A stretch of 64,000 nt of DNA from Verrucomicrobium spinosum DSM 4136 = JCM 18804 (GTDB lineage: Bacteria > Verrucomicrobiota > Verrucomicrobiia > Verrucomicrobiales > Verrucomicrobiaceae). Below the pieces are notes generated by a model that saw nothing but the letters and a program-made list of their open reading frames with translations, was not told the DNA's origin and did no database searches. Below are positions 25,501 through 32,534 of the stretch, piece by piece. Positions within the stretch are counted from its first letter, which is position 1; each line of letters starts with the position of its first letter. The position numbers were made by a program, and so were the translations under genes. The stretch spans positions 1,116,001-1,180,000 of the forward strand of contig NZ_ABIZ01000001.1 in the NCBI RefSeq assembly GCF_000172155.1, written 5' to 3'.

Positions 25501-28181
25501 CATACATTGCCTGCGTGCCGGGGACGATAGGGGTGCCGTCCGGCGACACTAACGATGTATCGGCTGACACGGTGCTTGAGCAAAAAGAGACTGTCTATGA
25601 TGCCGGAGGCAATGCCATCGTGCAGACGGAGCGCAGGCGTCTGCATGATGCTACGGGAACAGGGGCGCTTCAGGGGCCCACAGGCGCGCAGCCGCAAGCG
25701 AGAGTCAACTGGGTGGCGAACTGGCCGGACGTGATCGGGCGGGAGCGGGTGGTGGCCAACTACGGAACCAACGGAGGGGCGGTGTTGAACCGTCCAGAAG
25801 TAGCACCTGAGCGATCTGAAACCTTGCTGGTGACAACCACGCTGTACAAGGACACTGGGGAATCCAACCGGGTCATTGATCCGATGGGGCATGAAACCCG
25901 GTGGGACAATGACAACGCCGGGCGCCGCGTGCGTGTCATCAAAAACTATGTGCCCGGATGTCCCGAGCAGTCGCAGACCAGCGAGTATGCCTGGCATGCC
26001 AGCGGGCAACTTGAGCGTCTTACGCTCCTCAACGAGGTCACTGGCAACCAGGTGACGCGATGGATCTATGGAACAACTCTGGCGGACTCGGACCTGGCGA
26101 GCAACAATCTGCTGCGGGCGAAGATCTATCCTGAGTCTGATGACCGGCCTGCCCCGTTGAATGCCGGGCCGGACGGCATCTACGCCCGACTGCAGTATGG
26201 TTACAATCGACAGGCACAGTCAACAACGTTTACCGATGCCGATGGCACGGTGCATGAGTACGTTTATGACAAATTGGGCCGACTTCTCGACGACCAGATA
26301 ACCACCTTGGCGGCACATCTGGATGGAGCCGTTCGTTGTATTGGAAATGGGTATGATCTACGGGGTCTTCCAGCCAAGGTGACCAGCTATGATGCGGCGA
26401 GCGGTGGCAGCGTAGTCAACGAGGTGGAGTTTGTCTACGATGCGTTTGGAAACCTCAAGGAAGACTGGCAGAGTCACTCAGGGGCGGTGAACGGCAGCAC
26501 GCCCAAAGTGGGTTACACCCGGACCAACGGTGCCAACAATACTCTAAGACTTACCCGGCTGACCTATCCCAATGGAGAGACCGTGGATCCGCATTATGGG
26601 CCGATGCATCAGGCGTCTTCGCACTTCAACCGGGTGGAAGCGCTCAAGGCACCCGGAGACTTCGGAGACATGGTGGAGTACACCTATGCTGGGGTGGGCT
26701 GGCAGGTGGAGGCGATCTACAATGGTCAGTTTGGCGATGAGATCTGCCGATTGACCTACAAGAAACTGGCGGGAGAGCCCACTGGAGATGCCGGAGACAT
26801 CTATAATGGCTACGACCGGTTTAATCGGACCGTCGACATTCGCTGGCGCAAAGATGATGAGGATGTTGAACGTATCCAATACGGGTTCAATGCCAACTCG
26901 TGGCGCACCTGGCGTCGCCGCAATCTGTCCCAGTCCTGGGATCAGTACTTTGGTTATGACGGGTTGGGACAGGTAACCCAGTCACAGCGCGGTGACCTCA
27001 ACTTGAATCTCACTGCGGTGGGGGCGATCCCGCAGCAGGCGGAACAGTGGCAGTACGATCCGACGGGCAACTGGCAGCGGTACCAGACCTTTGCTGACGG
27101 CATTGGAGTGCTGGACCAGCCACGGGTGTATGACCGGGGCAACCGGTTGATGCAGGTGGGTGATGGGGCTGGCGAGATCCGTGTGGACCGTGCCGGACGG
27201 ATGCTGGAGTTGCCTCCAGACGGTGCCGGTGACTGGGCGCAGTCATTGCAGGTGAAGTGGGATGCCTGGAGCCGGATCGTTGAAGTCAAGCAAGCGGGGA
27301 CGACCCTGGCGAAGTATGGGTACGACGGGCTGACCCGGCGGATCACGCGGGAAGTGGATGGAGTGGTGTGGCATTGCTATTACTCTGACCAGTGGCGACC
27401 GCTTGAGGAGAGTGAGGATGAGGTGGGGAGCCCGACCATCCAGTACTATTGGGGCGCTAGACATCGAGACGATCTGGTGAGGCGCGATCGGGCCACAGTG
27501 AGCCCCGGAGACCTTGACGAGAGGCGCTATGTAATGATGGACTATTACAGCCCGGCCAGTATCGCGGACGAGAGTGGAGCAGTGACGGAAAGGTACGCGT
27601 TTAGCTCATTTGGCATCCGGCAGATTCTTACTCCGACGTTCGGCGAGAGGAATGATAGCGAGTGTGCCTTTGAGTTTGCATTCCAGGGGCAATTCCTGGA
27701 TGCGGAGAGCGGGTTGCTGGACTACGGACACAGGTACTATTCTCCGCAATTGGGAAGGTGGCTGAGTAAAGATCCGATTGGGGTGAAGGGTGGATTGAAT
27801 CTATATGCATATGTCCGTAACAATGCCGTTAACCTTGTTGATTTTCTGGGATTTGTGGATAACGGTATTGATCCAGGCTCAGGCTTGCCGCTAAATGCCA
27901 TGGGATGGCCTATTTTGCCTCCACCTGGTCAAAGTGCCGAAGAATGCCTTTGCCTTCAAAGGGGGGGGAAGTTTTTAAGTCTTGCACAACGTAGTTTTAA
28001 TGGAAGCGTCCTGGATTGCATGAATAGTCAGAAATCCACCCAAGTGCTACCATCTGTGTTTCTTGCTGGCTATGGCTACGGTGTTGGCTTGGTGCACGCT
28101 GAAGCGGGCGCTGGCGTGGGATTACTGGGTATTATGGCCGCTTTCACCGAATGTTCTGCTGGACGTTGCTGGTATGAATGA
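22524..28181 (+). CDS. Giant RHS/YD-repeat protein with variable C-terminal tip
   Basis: The 1885-residue protein starts with a serine-rich segment (residues 5-17), followed by a CGCDSP element and DUF6531-like opening (DLASDAFGLPWGHTRSYTN). Dozens of YD repeats follow (FGYDYRNRQTAA, YGYDGLTRRITREV, YDKLGRLLDDQ) up to the RHS core end GLLDYGHRYYSPQLGRWLSKDPIG...LYAYVRNNAVNLVDFLG near residue 1780. About 105 residues of unrelated tip follow (Cys-rich, with a Gly/Ala hydrophobic stretch GYGYGVGLVHAEAGAGVGLLG), the position of a polymorphic toxin domain. No signal peptide is present, so export by a type VI-like or other route would be needed. The RHS shell normally encloses the tip. The stop overlaps the next gene's start. 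Confidence 0.9.
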   Translation: MSSENSSSSSSSSSRSSKGPTDPTDEKTKPCGCDSPPYEVCVNGLTDKPVQYATGALRLTSVDLASDAFGLPWGHTRSYTNLLSVPSGGVNGAGWLVREQKYLVFVDWTPGPTQPEEIAVVVGGGQSLWFVKTLSGGYEPQFGGLEQLAWDEALHEYVLTDRRGWRTTFFDHTTSAAAGLEGRLKQVIDPAGRVTNASYDSNALMTSFEQDQEGQKSGYYYTYTTAFGSPVISEVRLAINGQNVRRAVFSYYGSSVPFGSTGDLQLATVEEYDVGGAVWRAVRRQHYRYYKSGQPNGFEHGLKYVVGSGAYELMVAAGLNPLTASEAEVANFADNYFEYDSQRRVTVERVYGGRETTSLAYVANPTDPGTEEVNVWATKTTEVRPDGNEVRVYTNKAGQVLVKILEETATGNTWSEYWEYDEGFRLLLQASPSAVESVTEPSGGSTDLIVVLRENEGLLEVWEYYADSDPETGAVEGRLYRRGVQKGSEGAVETNLKLQYTTQTVGGTSINPVAAKLVYPVLGAPDEEASKTAYGYTWYLDGLGMPTFQILQQTTTLPEVSEAQNGTGESYVEKTVYDVFGQPVWLMNGRGVITYKAYEEATGALRQVIQDVDTTRMTGVPLGWETLPGFGLHLVTDYISDSLGRVVQERGPWHEVQIDLRDTSATPVRRVQYTVYNDVAHEVRRAQGYMTGQGVTPDLQVVGGVSLTRLGANGQVTDEIVSSRTCGCGPLSNSEALPQEKWSRWAHFMYDAWGRSVGIRVYHSIPASGEGEMGTNYLETSVSYDIMGRINRTVDATQTIDRRVFDVRGLVVEDWVGTNDAGATESDPAGGGAGGNNMRQTTANQYDNGLDGGDGNLTELTVKVDADASHDRISTFGYDYRNRQTAATAGDGAVVFISALTYDNLDKPLQTTRYHTSVASGNRTAQSRVVYDAMGRIYRDEKDGVDLATGDVTQTLAAQSWYDGANNVIKASQQGQNSFTKTAYDGLNRITATYIACVPGTIGVPSGDTNDVSADTVLEQKETVYDAGGNAIVQTERRRLHDATGTGALQGPTGAQPQARVNWVANWPDVIGRERVVANYGTNGGAVLNRPEVAPERSETLLVTTTLYKDTGESNRVIDPMGHETRWDNDNAGRRVRVIKNYVPGCPEQSQTSEYAWHASGQLERLTLLNEVTGNQVTRWIYGTTLADSDLASNNLLRAKIYPESDDRPAPLNAGPDGIYARLQYGYNRQAQSTTFTDADGTVHEYVYDKLGRLLDDQITTLAAHLDGAVRCIGNGYDLRGLPAKVTSYDAASGGSVVNEVEFVYDAFGNLKEDWQSHSGAVNGSTPKVGYTRTNGANNTLRLTRLTYPNGETVDPHYGPMHQASSHFNRVEALKAPGDFGDMVEYTYAGVGWQVEAIYNGQFGDEICRLTYKKLAGEPTGDAGDIYNGYDRFNRTVDIRWRKDDEDVERIQYGFNANSWRTWRRRNLSQSWDQYFGYDGLGQVTQSQRGDLNLNLTAVGAIPQQAEQWQYDPTGNWQRYQTFADGIGVLDQPRVYDRGNRLMQVGDGAGEIRVDRAGRMLELPPDGAGDWAQSLQVKWDAWSRIVEVKQAGTTLAKYGYDGLTRRITREVDGVVWHCYYSDQWRPLEESEDEVGSPTIQYYWGARHRDDLVRRDRATVSPGDLDERRYVMMDYYSPASIADESGAVTERYAFSSFGIRQILTPTFGERNDSECAFEFAFQGQFLDAESGLLDYGHRYYSPQLGRWLSKDPIGVKGGLNLYAYVRNNAVNLVDFLGFVDNGIDPGSGLPLNAMGWPILPPPGQSAEECLCLQRGGKFLSLAQRSFNGSVLDCMNSQKSTQVLPSVFLAGYGYGVGLVHAEAGAGVGLLGIMAAFTECSAGRCWYE

Positions 28182-28338
28182 ACGTAATAAAGTTGCATTA
28201 ATTGCCGCGCTTGCCGGACTGACGGCAAGTCTCTCAATTAAGTTCTTCTTGCTACAGAAGCATTACTTTCTTGGTGCTATATTTCTGTTTTGCGTGGGTA
28301 TAGCTGCGTGGGTTTGGACGAAAAACAGGAAGAAATAA
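28174..28338 (+). CDS. 54-residue two-helix membrane protein, candidate immunity protein
   Basis: The ATG at 28174 lies eight bases inside the RHS gene (ATGAATGA), a tight coupling. The 54-residue product is MNERNKVALIAAL..., with hydrophobic helices at about 7-26 and 30-48 and a basic tail (WTKNRKK). Small membrane proteins directly after an RHS tip are often immunity factors against membrane-active or membrane-crossing toxins. Here that role is inferred from position, overlap and topology only. Base composition falls sharply towards AT at this point, as expected for a swapped tip/immunity cassette. Confidence 0.6.
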   Translation: MNERNKVALIAALAGLTASLSIKFFLLQKHYFLGAIFLFCVGIAAWVWTKNRKK

Positions 28339-28797
28339 GCATTCCATATACTGCATCGCTTTTGGAATAAGGTTCTGAAGGCGATGTTTGTAGGCATTTC
28401 AGGATTGAAATTTCTGCATGATACAATTTAAAGTCAGACCAATGGCGGTTGTCTGGGTTTGCTATGCCGGTGTTTGGCTGACAGTCTCCATATTTAATTT
28501 TTAGTTAAAATGCTGGATCAATGATATTTAAAATCGTGTCAAGCCTTTCGGTATAATAGTAGTTTGATCTAGTTTGTTGGTTTCTTAAGGTAATATTAAT
28601 GATGCGCGACAATGCGAACACTTCAGCTTAATGAAAAATAAGTGGTGTTATTGCTTGATCGGCTTCAGATTTAGGGATGAGAGGGTGCGCATGTAGTGTT
28701 TAACATTGCCTGTGGCTAATTTTAAGGCTGTCATACTACAGTTCAAAGTATGCAAACATATCGGTCAACTAATAGCGTTTTTATTCACAATTCAATC
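28339..28797. other. AT-rich intergenic region after the RHS cassette
   Basis: About 460 bp of clearly lower GC than the surroundings, without a convincing gene on either strand. Only short frames without plausible starts are present. It probably represents the trailing end of an exchanged RHS tip cassette. Confidence 0.5.
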
Positions 28798-28838
28798 CTT
28801 GTTCATCGTCACTGATGCCTCATTCTTTTCGGGGGCTT
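28798..28838 (+). pseudogene. Degenerate 5' fragment of the GT8-like gene
   Basis: The sequence reads LFIVTDASFFSGA, against LFIVVTDAHFFPGA at the start of the intact GT8-like gene (30268-30309). At DNA level about 40 bp align with one codon missing. Nothing downstream matches. It looks like a truncated duplicate of the gene start, placed just before the methyltransferase gene. Confidence 0.55.
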
Positions 28839-28894
28839 CTAGTGACGGTGGAAGTTGTTCGACAGATGTGACGCCAACTGAGGTGACAATTTGA

Positions 28895-30244
28895 ATGAGC
28901 GGGAGCTTATCCCTAGAGACGATTGCAATGCACGTTGAGCTCCGCAATACAAAGGATGGTGAAATCGCAGATGAATCTGCTGCGAGCAAAGATGGTGGCG
29001 CGTTTGTGATGACAATGTCTTCTGAAGCTCCAAATGAACTTATTTCCCGCATGGAAAGGTATACCCAAGGCCACGGGCACCATTTCGTTACATGCGAACC
29101 TGTGTCAGGTGTAACGGGCGATTGGATAGCCTGTTGCGCGATAGAGCGACTACTTCAATCGTATACGTGCGTTTTTTGGATGCCTAGACAATGTGTGATC
29201 ACTAACGCGGGAGTTATGCTGCAGGAGATAGCGGATTTGAAGTCAAATGAGCCAATGCACTTGGTGCGATCAGCGGCTTTTGGCAGCGTGGAAGCCTTGC
29301 CAGACAAAGGGCTGCTTTCTGATTGTTTGGCAGTACGAAGATGTCCGGAAACAATGCGCTTTTTCAGTGAATTGCTCGCGCTCAAACATTGGAGTGGCGT
29401 GACTGGCGGGGTTGACCGTGCGGTGGACGAACTCATGACGAAGGATCCCAGTTTGCGGAGTTTGGTAAGGTGGGCATGGACTCCCAAGCCCAAGTCATTC
29501 CGATCTGCGGTAAGCTCTCCGGAAAAAAACAAGGAAGCGAGTGTCAGGCAATCGTGGAAGTATGGCGACTTCATTGCCCGTCTGCCGAAAGGCGTGGATG
29601 ATGCTTGTGCGCCCGAGGTGGAAAGACTCCTTTCGGCGGTTTCGGATCACGGCATTGCCTGGCAGTCCAGAAAGCTGGCAAGTCGCATTGGCCCCATGGC
29701 CACCGACAAAAGGCACATCGGCTGGATGCGTACTTTTCTGCTGTCGAAAAAGTGGAGGACTAGCCTGGAAATCGGCTGTCTCGGTGGAGCATCCTCGGTA
29801 GCCTTTGTAGACGCCGTCAATGAGCAAACCTTGCTCCACGCGCATTTTTGCGACAGGAGATTCACCCCAGAGTTTCGGGAGGTGATCAACTCGTGTCGAG
29901 GTGCCTACACTTTACACGAAGAGGACAGCTGTGCATCTTTCTCCCGTTTCGGCAGGCATGAACTGGAGTTTGTGTATGTGGATGGGGATCATTCACTTGA
30001 AACATTGCAACGGGAGTGCCATCAACTGGCAAGACTGAAGCCTGCCGTGGTGGCAGCGCATGACGTGGTCGGGGATGAAGGGCCTGGATACTTGATGGTC
30101 CAACTTCAGCGAGATGGATACTACTGTTTAATCGACTTCAAGCGGAGGAAGGGAGAGGGCACGCATCGAGGGTTCCTTATCGCCTGTCGCGAATTCGAAG
30201 ATTATCAACTCGCCCTCGAAGCCTATAAACGACACATCTGGTAA
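28895..30244 (+). CDS. Two-domain protein: unknown N-terminus and class I methyltransferase
   Basis: The 449-residue protein has an N-terminal half (about 40-190) with weak resemblance to a GT-A fold (DWIACCAIERLL...YTCVFWM) but no DxD: the expected acidic motif reads MPRQ. The C-terminal half (about 245-449) is a Methyltransf_24-type SAM-dependent enzyme, with motif I SLEIGCLGGASSVAFVDAV, an acidic strand FVYVDGDHSLETLQRE and VAAHDVVGDEGPG. These enzymes typically methylate sugars or peptides in surface-polysaccharide clusters. The next gene, GT8-like, begins 14 bp downstream, so the two are probably cotranscribed. The start ATG at 28895 is the first one; upstream sequence is degenerate. Confidence 0.65.
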   Translation: MSGSLSLETIAMHVELRNTKDGEIADESAASKDGGAFVMTMSSEAPNELISRMERYTQGHGHHFVTCEPVSGVTGDWIACCAIERLLQSYTCVFWMPRQCVITNAGVMLQEIADLKSNEPMHLVRSAAFGSVEALPDKGLLSDCLAVRRCPETMRFFSELLALKHWSGVTGGVDRAVDELMTKDPSLRSLVRWAWTPKPKSFRSAVSSPEKNKEASVRQSWKYGDFIARLPKGVDDACAPEVERLLSAVSDHGIAWQSRKLASRIGPMATDKRHIGWMRTFLLSKKWRTSLEIGCLGGASSVAFVDAVNEQTLLHAHFCDRRFTPEFREVINSCRGAYTLHEEDSCASFSRFGRHELEFVYVDGDHSLETLQRECHQLARLKPAVVAAHDVVGDEGPGYLMVQLQRDGYYCLIDFKRRKGEGTHRGFLIACREFEDYQLALEAYKRHIW

Positions 30245-30258
30245 TAGTGCTCCCATTC

Positions 30259-31326
30259 ATGACTCCTCCCTTGTTCATTGTTGTCACAGATGCTCACTTC
30301 TTCCCGGGGGCATTGGTCGCTGTGGCGTCGATTCTTGCCTATCATAGCACTGCTCGCATCGTGGTGGTGGAGAGTGGGATTTTGGGCAAGAAGCTCAGTG
30401 GCTGCCAAAAGAGCATGCTGAAGGCGCTGGGGGCTGAGGTAGACGAGACTGGTGTCTATGGTCAAGGTGACCGCAAACAAGGGGCGTGGGAGCTCAAGGC
30501 CTATGCGGCCGAACGCTACGCGGACCAAGCACCTGTCATCGTTGGAATTGACGCGGATTGCACCCTCTGCGGGCCGGTGGACGACATCCTGCTGCAGTGT
30601 GAGCGCACGGGTGAGTTCCTAGGAGGCAAGGATGGCGATGGGGTGGTGTACGACAAGTCTTACGAACCCTATGGGTTCCCGGTGCCTGCCCGAAATGACG
30701 CCTACATGTCAACTTCACTGTATTTCTGCAAGACCACGCAGATCGCGAAGGAGGTCCTCGCTGAATGGGCAGATTGTTGTGCGAAGTCCGTCTTTGGCTC
30801 CAATGGCATCTTTCATGGACATGGAGACCAGGGGGTGCTCAATGCGATCCTTTACAAGCGGCGCGCCGACGTCTCAGTCAGGCTGTTGGAAAACGATCTG
30901 TGGAGTCAGCACTGGGTCTATTGGCAGCGGCCGCTGGAGATTCGTGATGGACGGCTCTTCAATCTGACTCTTCAAAAACATCAACGATCACTGCATGGAT
31001 CAGGGGGCGAAAAGCCGTGGGATCTGTCATATAGGGCGAGACTTGAAAAGTACCCGCATGTTCAAGTCAGCTATGCCTGGTTTTTGGCGTTTCTGGAGCG
31101 GGCATGGAAGATGGCGGGGACTGACCCGGCAAAAACCTTGGAAGTGCAGAGCCAGCACCTGATTCGTGACTTGGACCTCTACAGAGGGACAATTGAGCAG
31201 TTGGTGCTTGATGGACCTTTGCCTGTGCTGCCGGGGCAACCGCTGGTGAAGCGGGCTTTTCGTCAGGGGCTGTCAAAGAAGAAGCGGGTAGATGAGCAAG
31301 TTCAGCCGGCCGCCCATGAAAGTTGA
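30259..31326 (+). CDS. GT8-like glycosyltransferase
   Basis: The ATG at 30259 gives 355 residues; a GTG four codons earlier is the alternative. It opens with the GT-A strand LFIVVTDAHFFPGALVAVAS, carries the metal site IVGIDADCTLCGPVDDI (DAD near 95) and the acceptor-side segment GIFHGHGDQGVLNAIL with a conserved His-Gly-Asp-Gln. This order matches family 8-type retaining transferases that use a UDP-sugar. It is the second gene in a run of three plus-strand genes (methyltransferase, GT8, GT25) with tight spacing; its 3' end overlaps the next gene by 11-35 bases. Acting in the cytoplasm is expected. Confidence 0.75.
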   Translation: MTPPLFIVVTDAHFFPGALVAVASILAYHSTARIVVVESGILGKKLSGCQKSMLKALGAEVDETGVYGQGDRKQGAWELKAYAAERYADQAPVIVGIDADCTLCGPVDDILLQCERTGEFLGGKDGDGVVYDKSYEPYGFPVPARNDAYMSTSLYFCKTTQIAKEVLAEWADCCAKSVFGSNGIFHGHGDQGVLNAILYKRRADVSVRLLENDLWSQHWVYWQRPLEIRDGRLFNLTLQKHQRSLHGSGGEKPWDLSYRARLEKYPHVQVSYAWFLAFLERAWKMAGTDPAKTLEVQSQHLIRDLDLYRGTIEQLVLDGPLPVLPGQPLVKRAFRQGLSKKKRVDEQVQPAAHES

Positions 31327-32482
31327 CTATGTGTGCTTGAACCTCTTGAGGCGGCCAGATCGTCGATTTTTGGTGGAGTCGACGCTCCCCCAGGAAATGG
31401 CTGGACTGCTGCGATTTGTTCCAGCGGTTGATGGGGGGATGATTCCGTCCTCACGTGTGCGGCGTTGGAAAATTGGAAACACCGGGTATGCCGTCAACTT
31501 GAGCAAACGCCTTGTACTGCGAGAGTTCTTGCGGGGCGATAGTGATGTCCTGTTCTTCTTTGAAGATGACGTGAAGTTCGAACGAGACTTCTGGGAAAAG
31601 TATCAATGGATGCTTGCGAATGCGCCGTCTGATTGGGCCATGTTGTTCTTGGGGGGAGATCATTCTCAAGCGCCGCAGTCCACAAGTGTATCCGGGATAG
31701 TGAAGTGCGTCAGGACGCATCTGAACCATGCGTTGCTCATCAAACGTGATGCGGCCCGGGAAATTCTCCGCGAGATCAACCGCAAGCCGTTCCGCCATTG
31801 CTTAAGTGACCAGACGATTGCCTGGCTCCAGGATAAACTGCCGACCTATGCGCCGGCCAAGTTCGCTGCGGGTCAACGAAGGAGTCGGAGCGACAACAAT
31901 GGGGGCGTGAAAGGCGATCAACTTTGGCGTCCGTTTTCAGACTGTGCCACCAGGATGGACGACGATGAATTGGCCGTTCTGTATGGATCAACTCGTCCGG
32001 GTTCGCGGATTACACAATGGGGGGCGAGCGGTGCCACCTTGCTCCTTGCCAGATGGGTGGGGGATGCTGGACTGGTGCACTGTTTCGAGAATGATCACCG
32101 CGCGAGCACTTCAGTACAACAGGCGTTGGCGAAGGAAGGACTGACGTCCCGGGTGAAGTTCCATCAGACCTCGTTGACCTTGGGAGTCCGCCCGCGGCGT
32201 CCGATGAGAGAAGGGGCGTTCACTTCTTACCCACTTCGTTGTCTGGAAGCGGCAGGTGGTAGGGTGTTTGACATGGGCATTGCAGACGGGCCGTACCGGG
32301 TGGAATGCGCGAAGATTGCTGCAGCCTTTCTTGGTAGTGGGTCGCTGTTCTTTTTGCCGGGGTGGAGGGCTGACGAGGCGGGCCGACATGCGAGACGGCA
32401 AAGAGAGTTGGAAGTGGATTATCACTTGAAGTTTGAAGTCCTTCATACACCTGGCACTATGGCCGTCTTTGAACGTCGCTGA
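31292..32482 (+). CDS. GT25-like glycosyltransferase fused to a methyltransferase-like domain
   Basis: The product has 396 residues from 31292, or 388 from the ATG at 31316, which reduces the overlap to 11 bases and begins right at the conserved strand. The N-terminal 220 residues follow the LPS glycosyltransferase family 25 pattern: VDYVCLNLLRRPDRR, FVPAVDG, FFFEDDVKF (acidic motif) and HLNHALLIKRDAAREIL. The C-terminal 170 residues (ITQWGASGATLLLARWVGDAG, VHCFENDHRASTSVQQ, RVFDMGIADG) resemble a class I methyltransferase core with motif I as WGASGATLL, but the later motifs are weak. Together with the two upstream genes it probably builds and caps a glycan. Confidence 0.65.
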   Translation: MSKFSRPPMKVDYVCLNLLRRPDRRFLVESTLPQEMAGLLRFVPAVDGGMIPSSRVRRWKIGNTGYAVNLSKRLVLREFLRGDSDVLFFFEDDVKFERDFWEKYQWMLANAPSDWAMLFLGGDHSQAPQSTSVSGIVKCVRTHLNHALLIKRDAAREILREINRKPFRHCLSDQTIAWLQDKLPTYAPAKFAAGQRRSRSDNNGGVKGDQLWRPFSDCATRMDDDELAVLYGSTRPGSRITQWGASGATLLLARWVGDAGLVHCFENDHRASTSVQQALAKEGLTSRVKFHQTSLTLGVRPRRPMREGAFTSYPLRCLEAAGGRVFDMGIADGPYRVECAKIAAAFLGSGSLFFLPGWRADEAGRHARRQRELEVDYHLKFEVLHTPGTMAVFERR

Positions 32483-32534
32483 AGTAGCGGAAGCGCGAGA
32501 AAATTTGGGAGGAAGGTTTGGGTGCACTTGATCC

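Noticed and set aside
24750-26009. 419-residue minus-strand frame inside the RHS gene
   Set aside because: It is antisense to well-formed YD repeats and shows the His/Arg/Ile-rich composition of a shadow frame.
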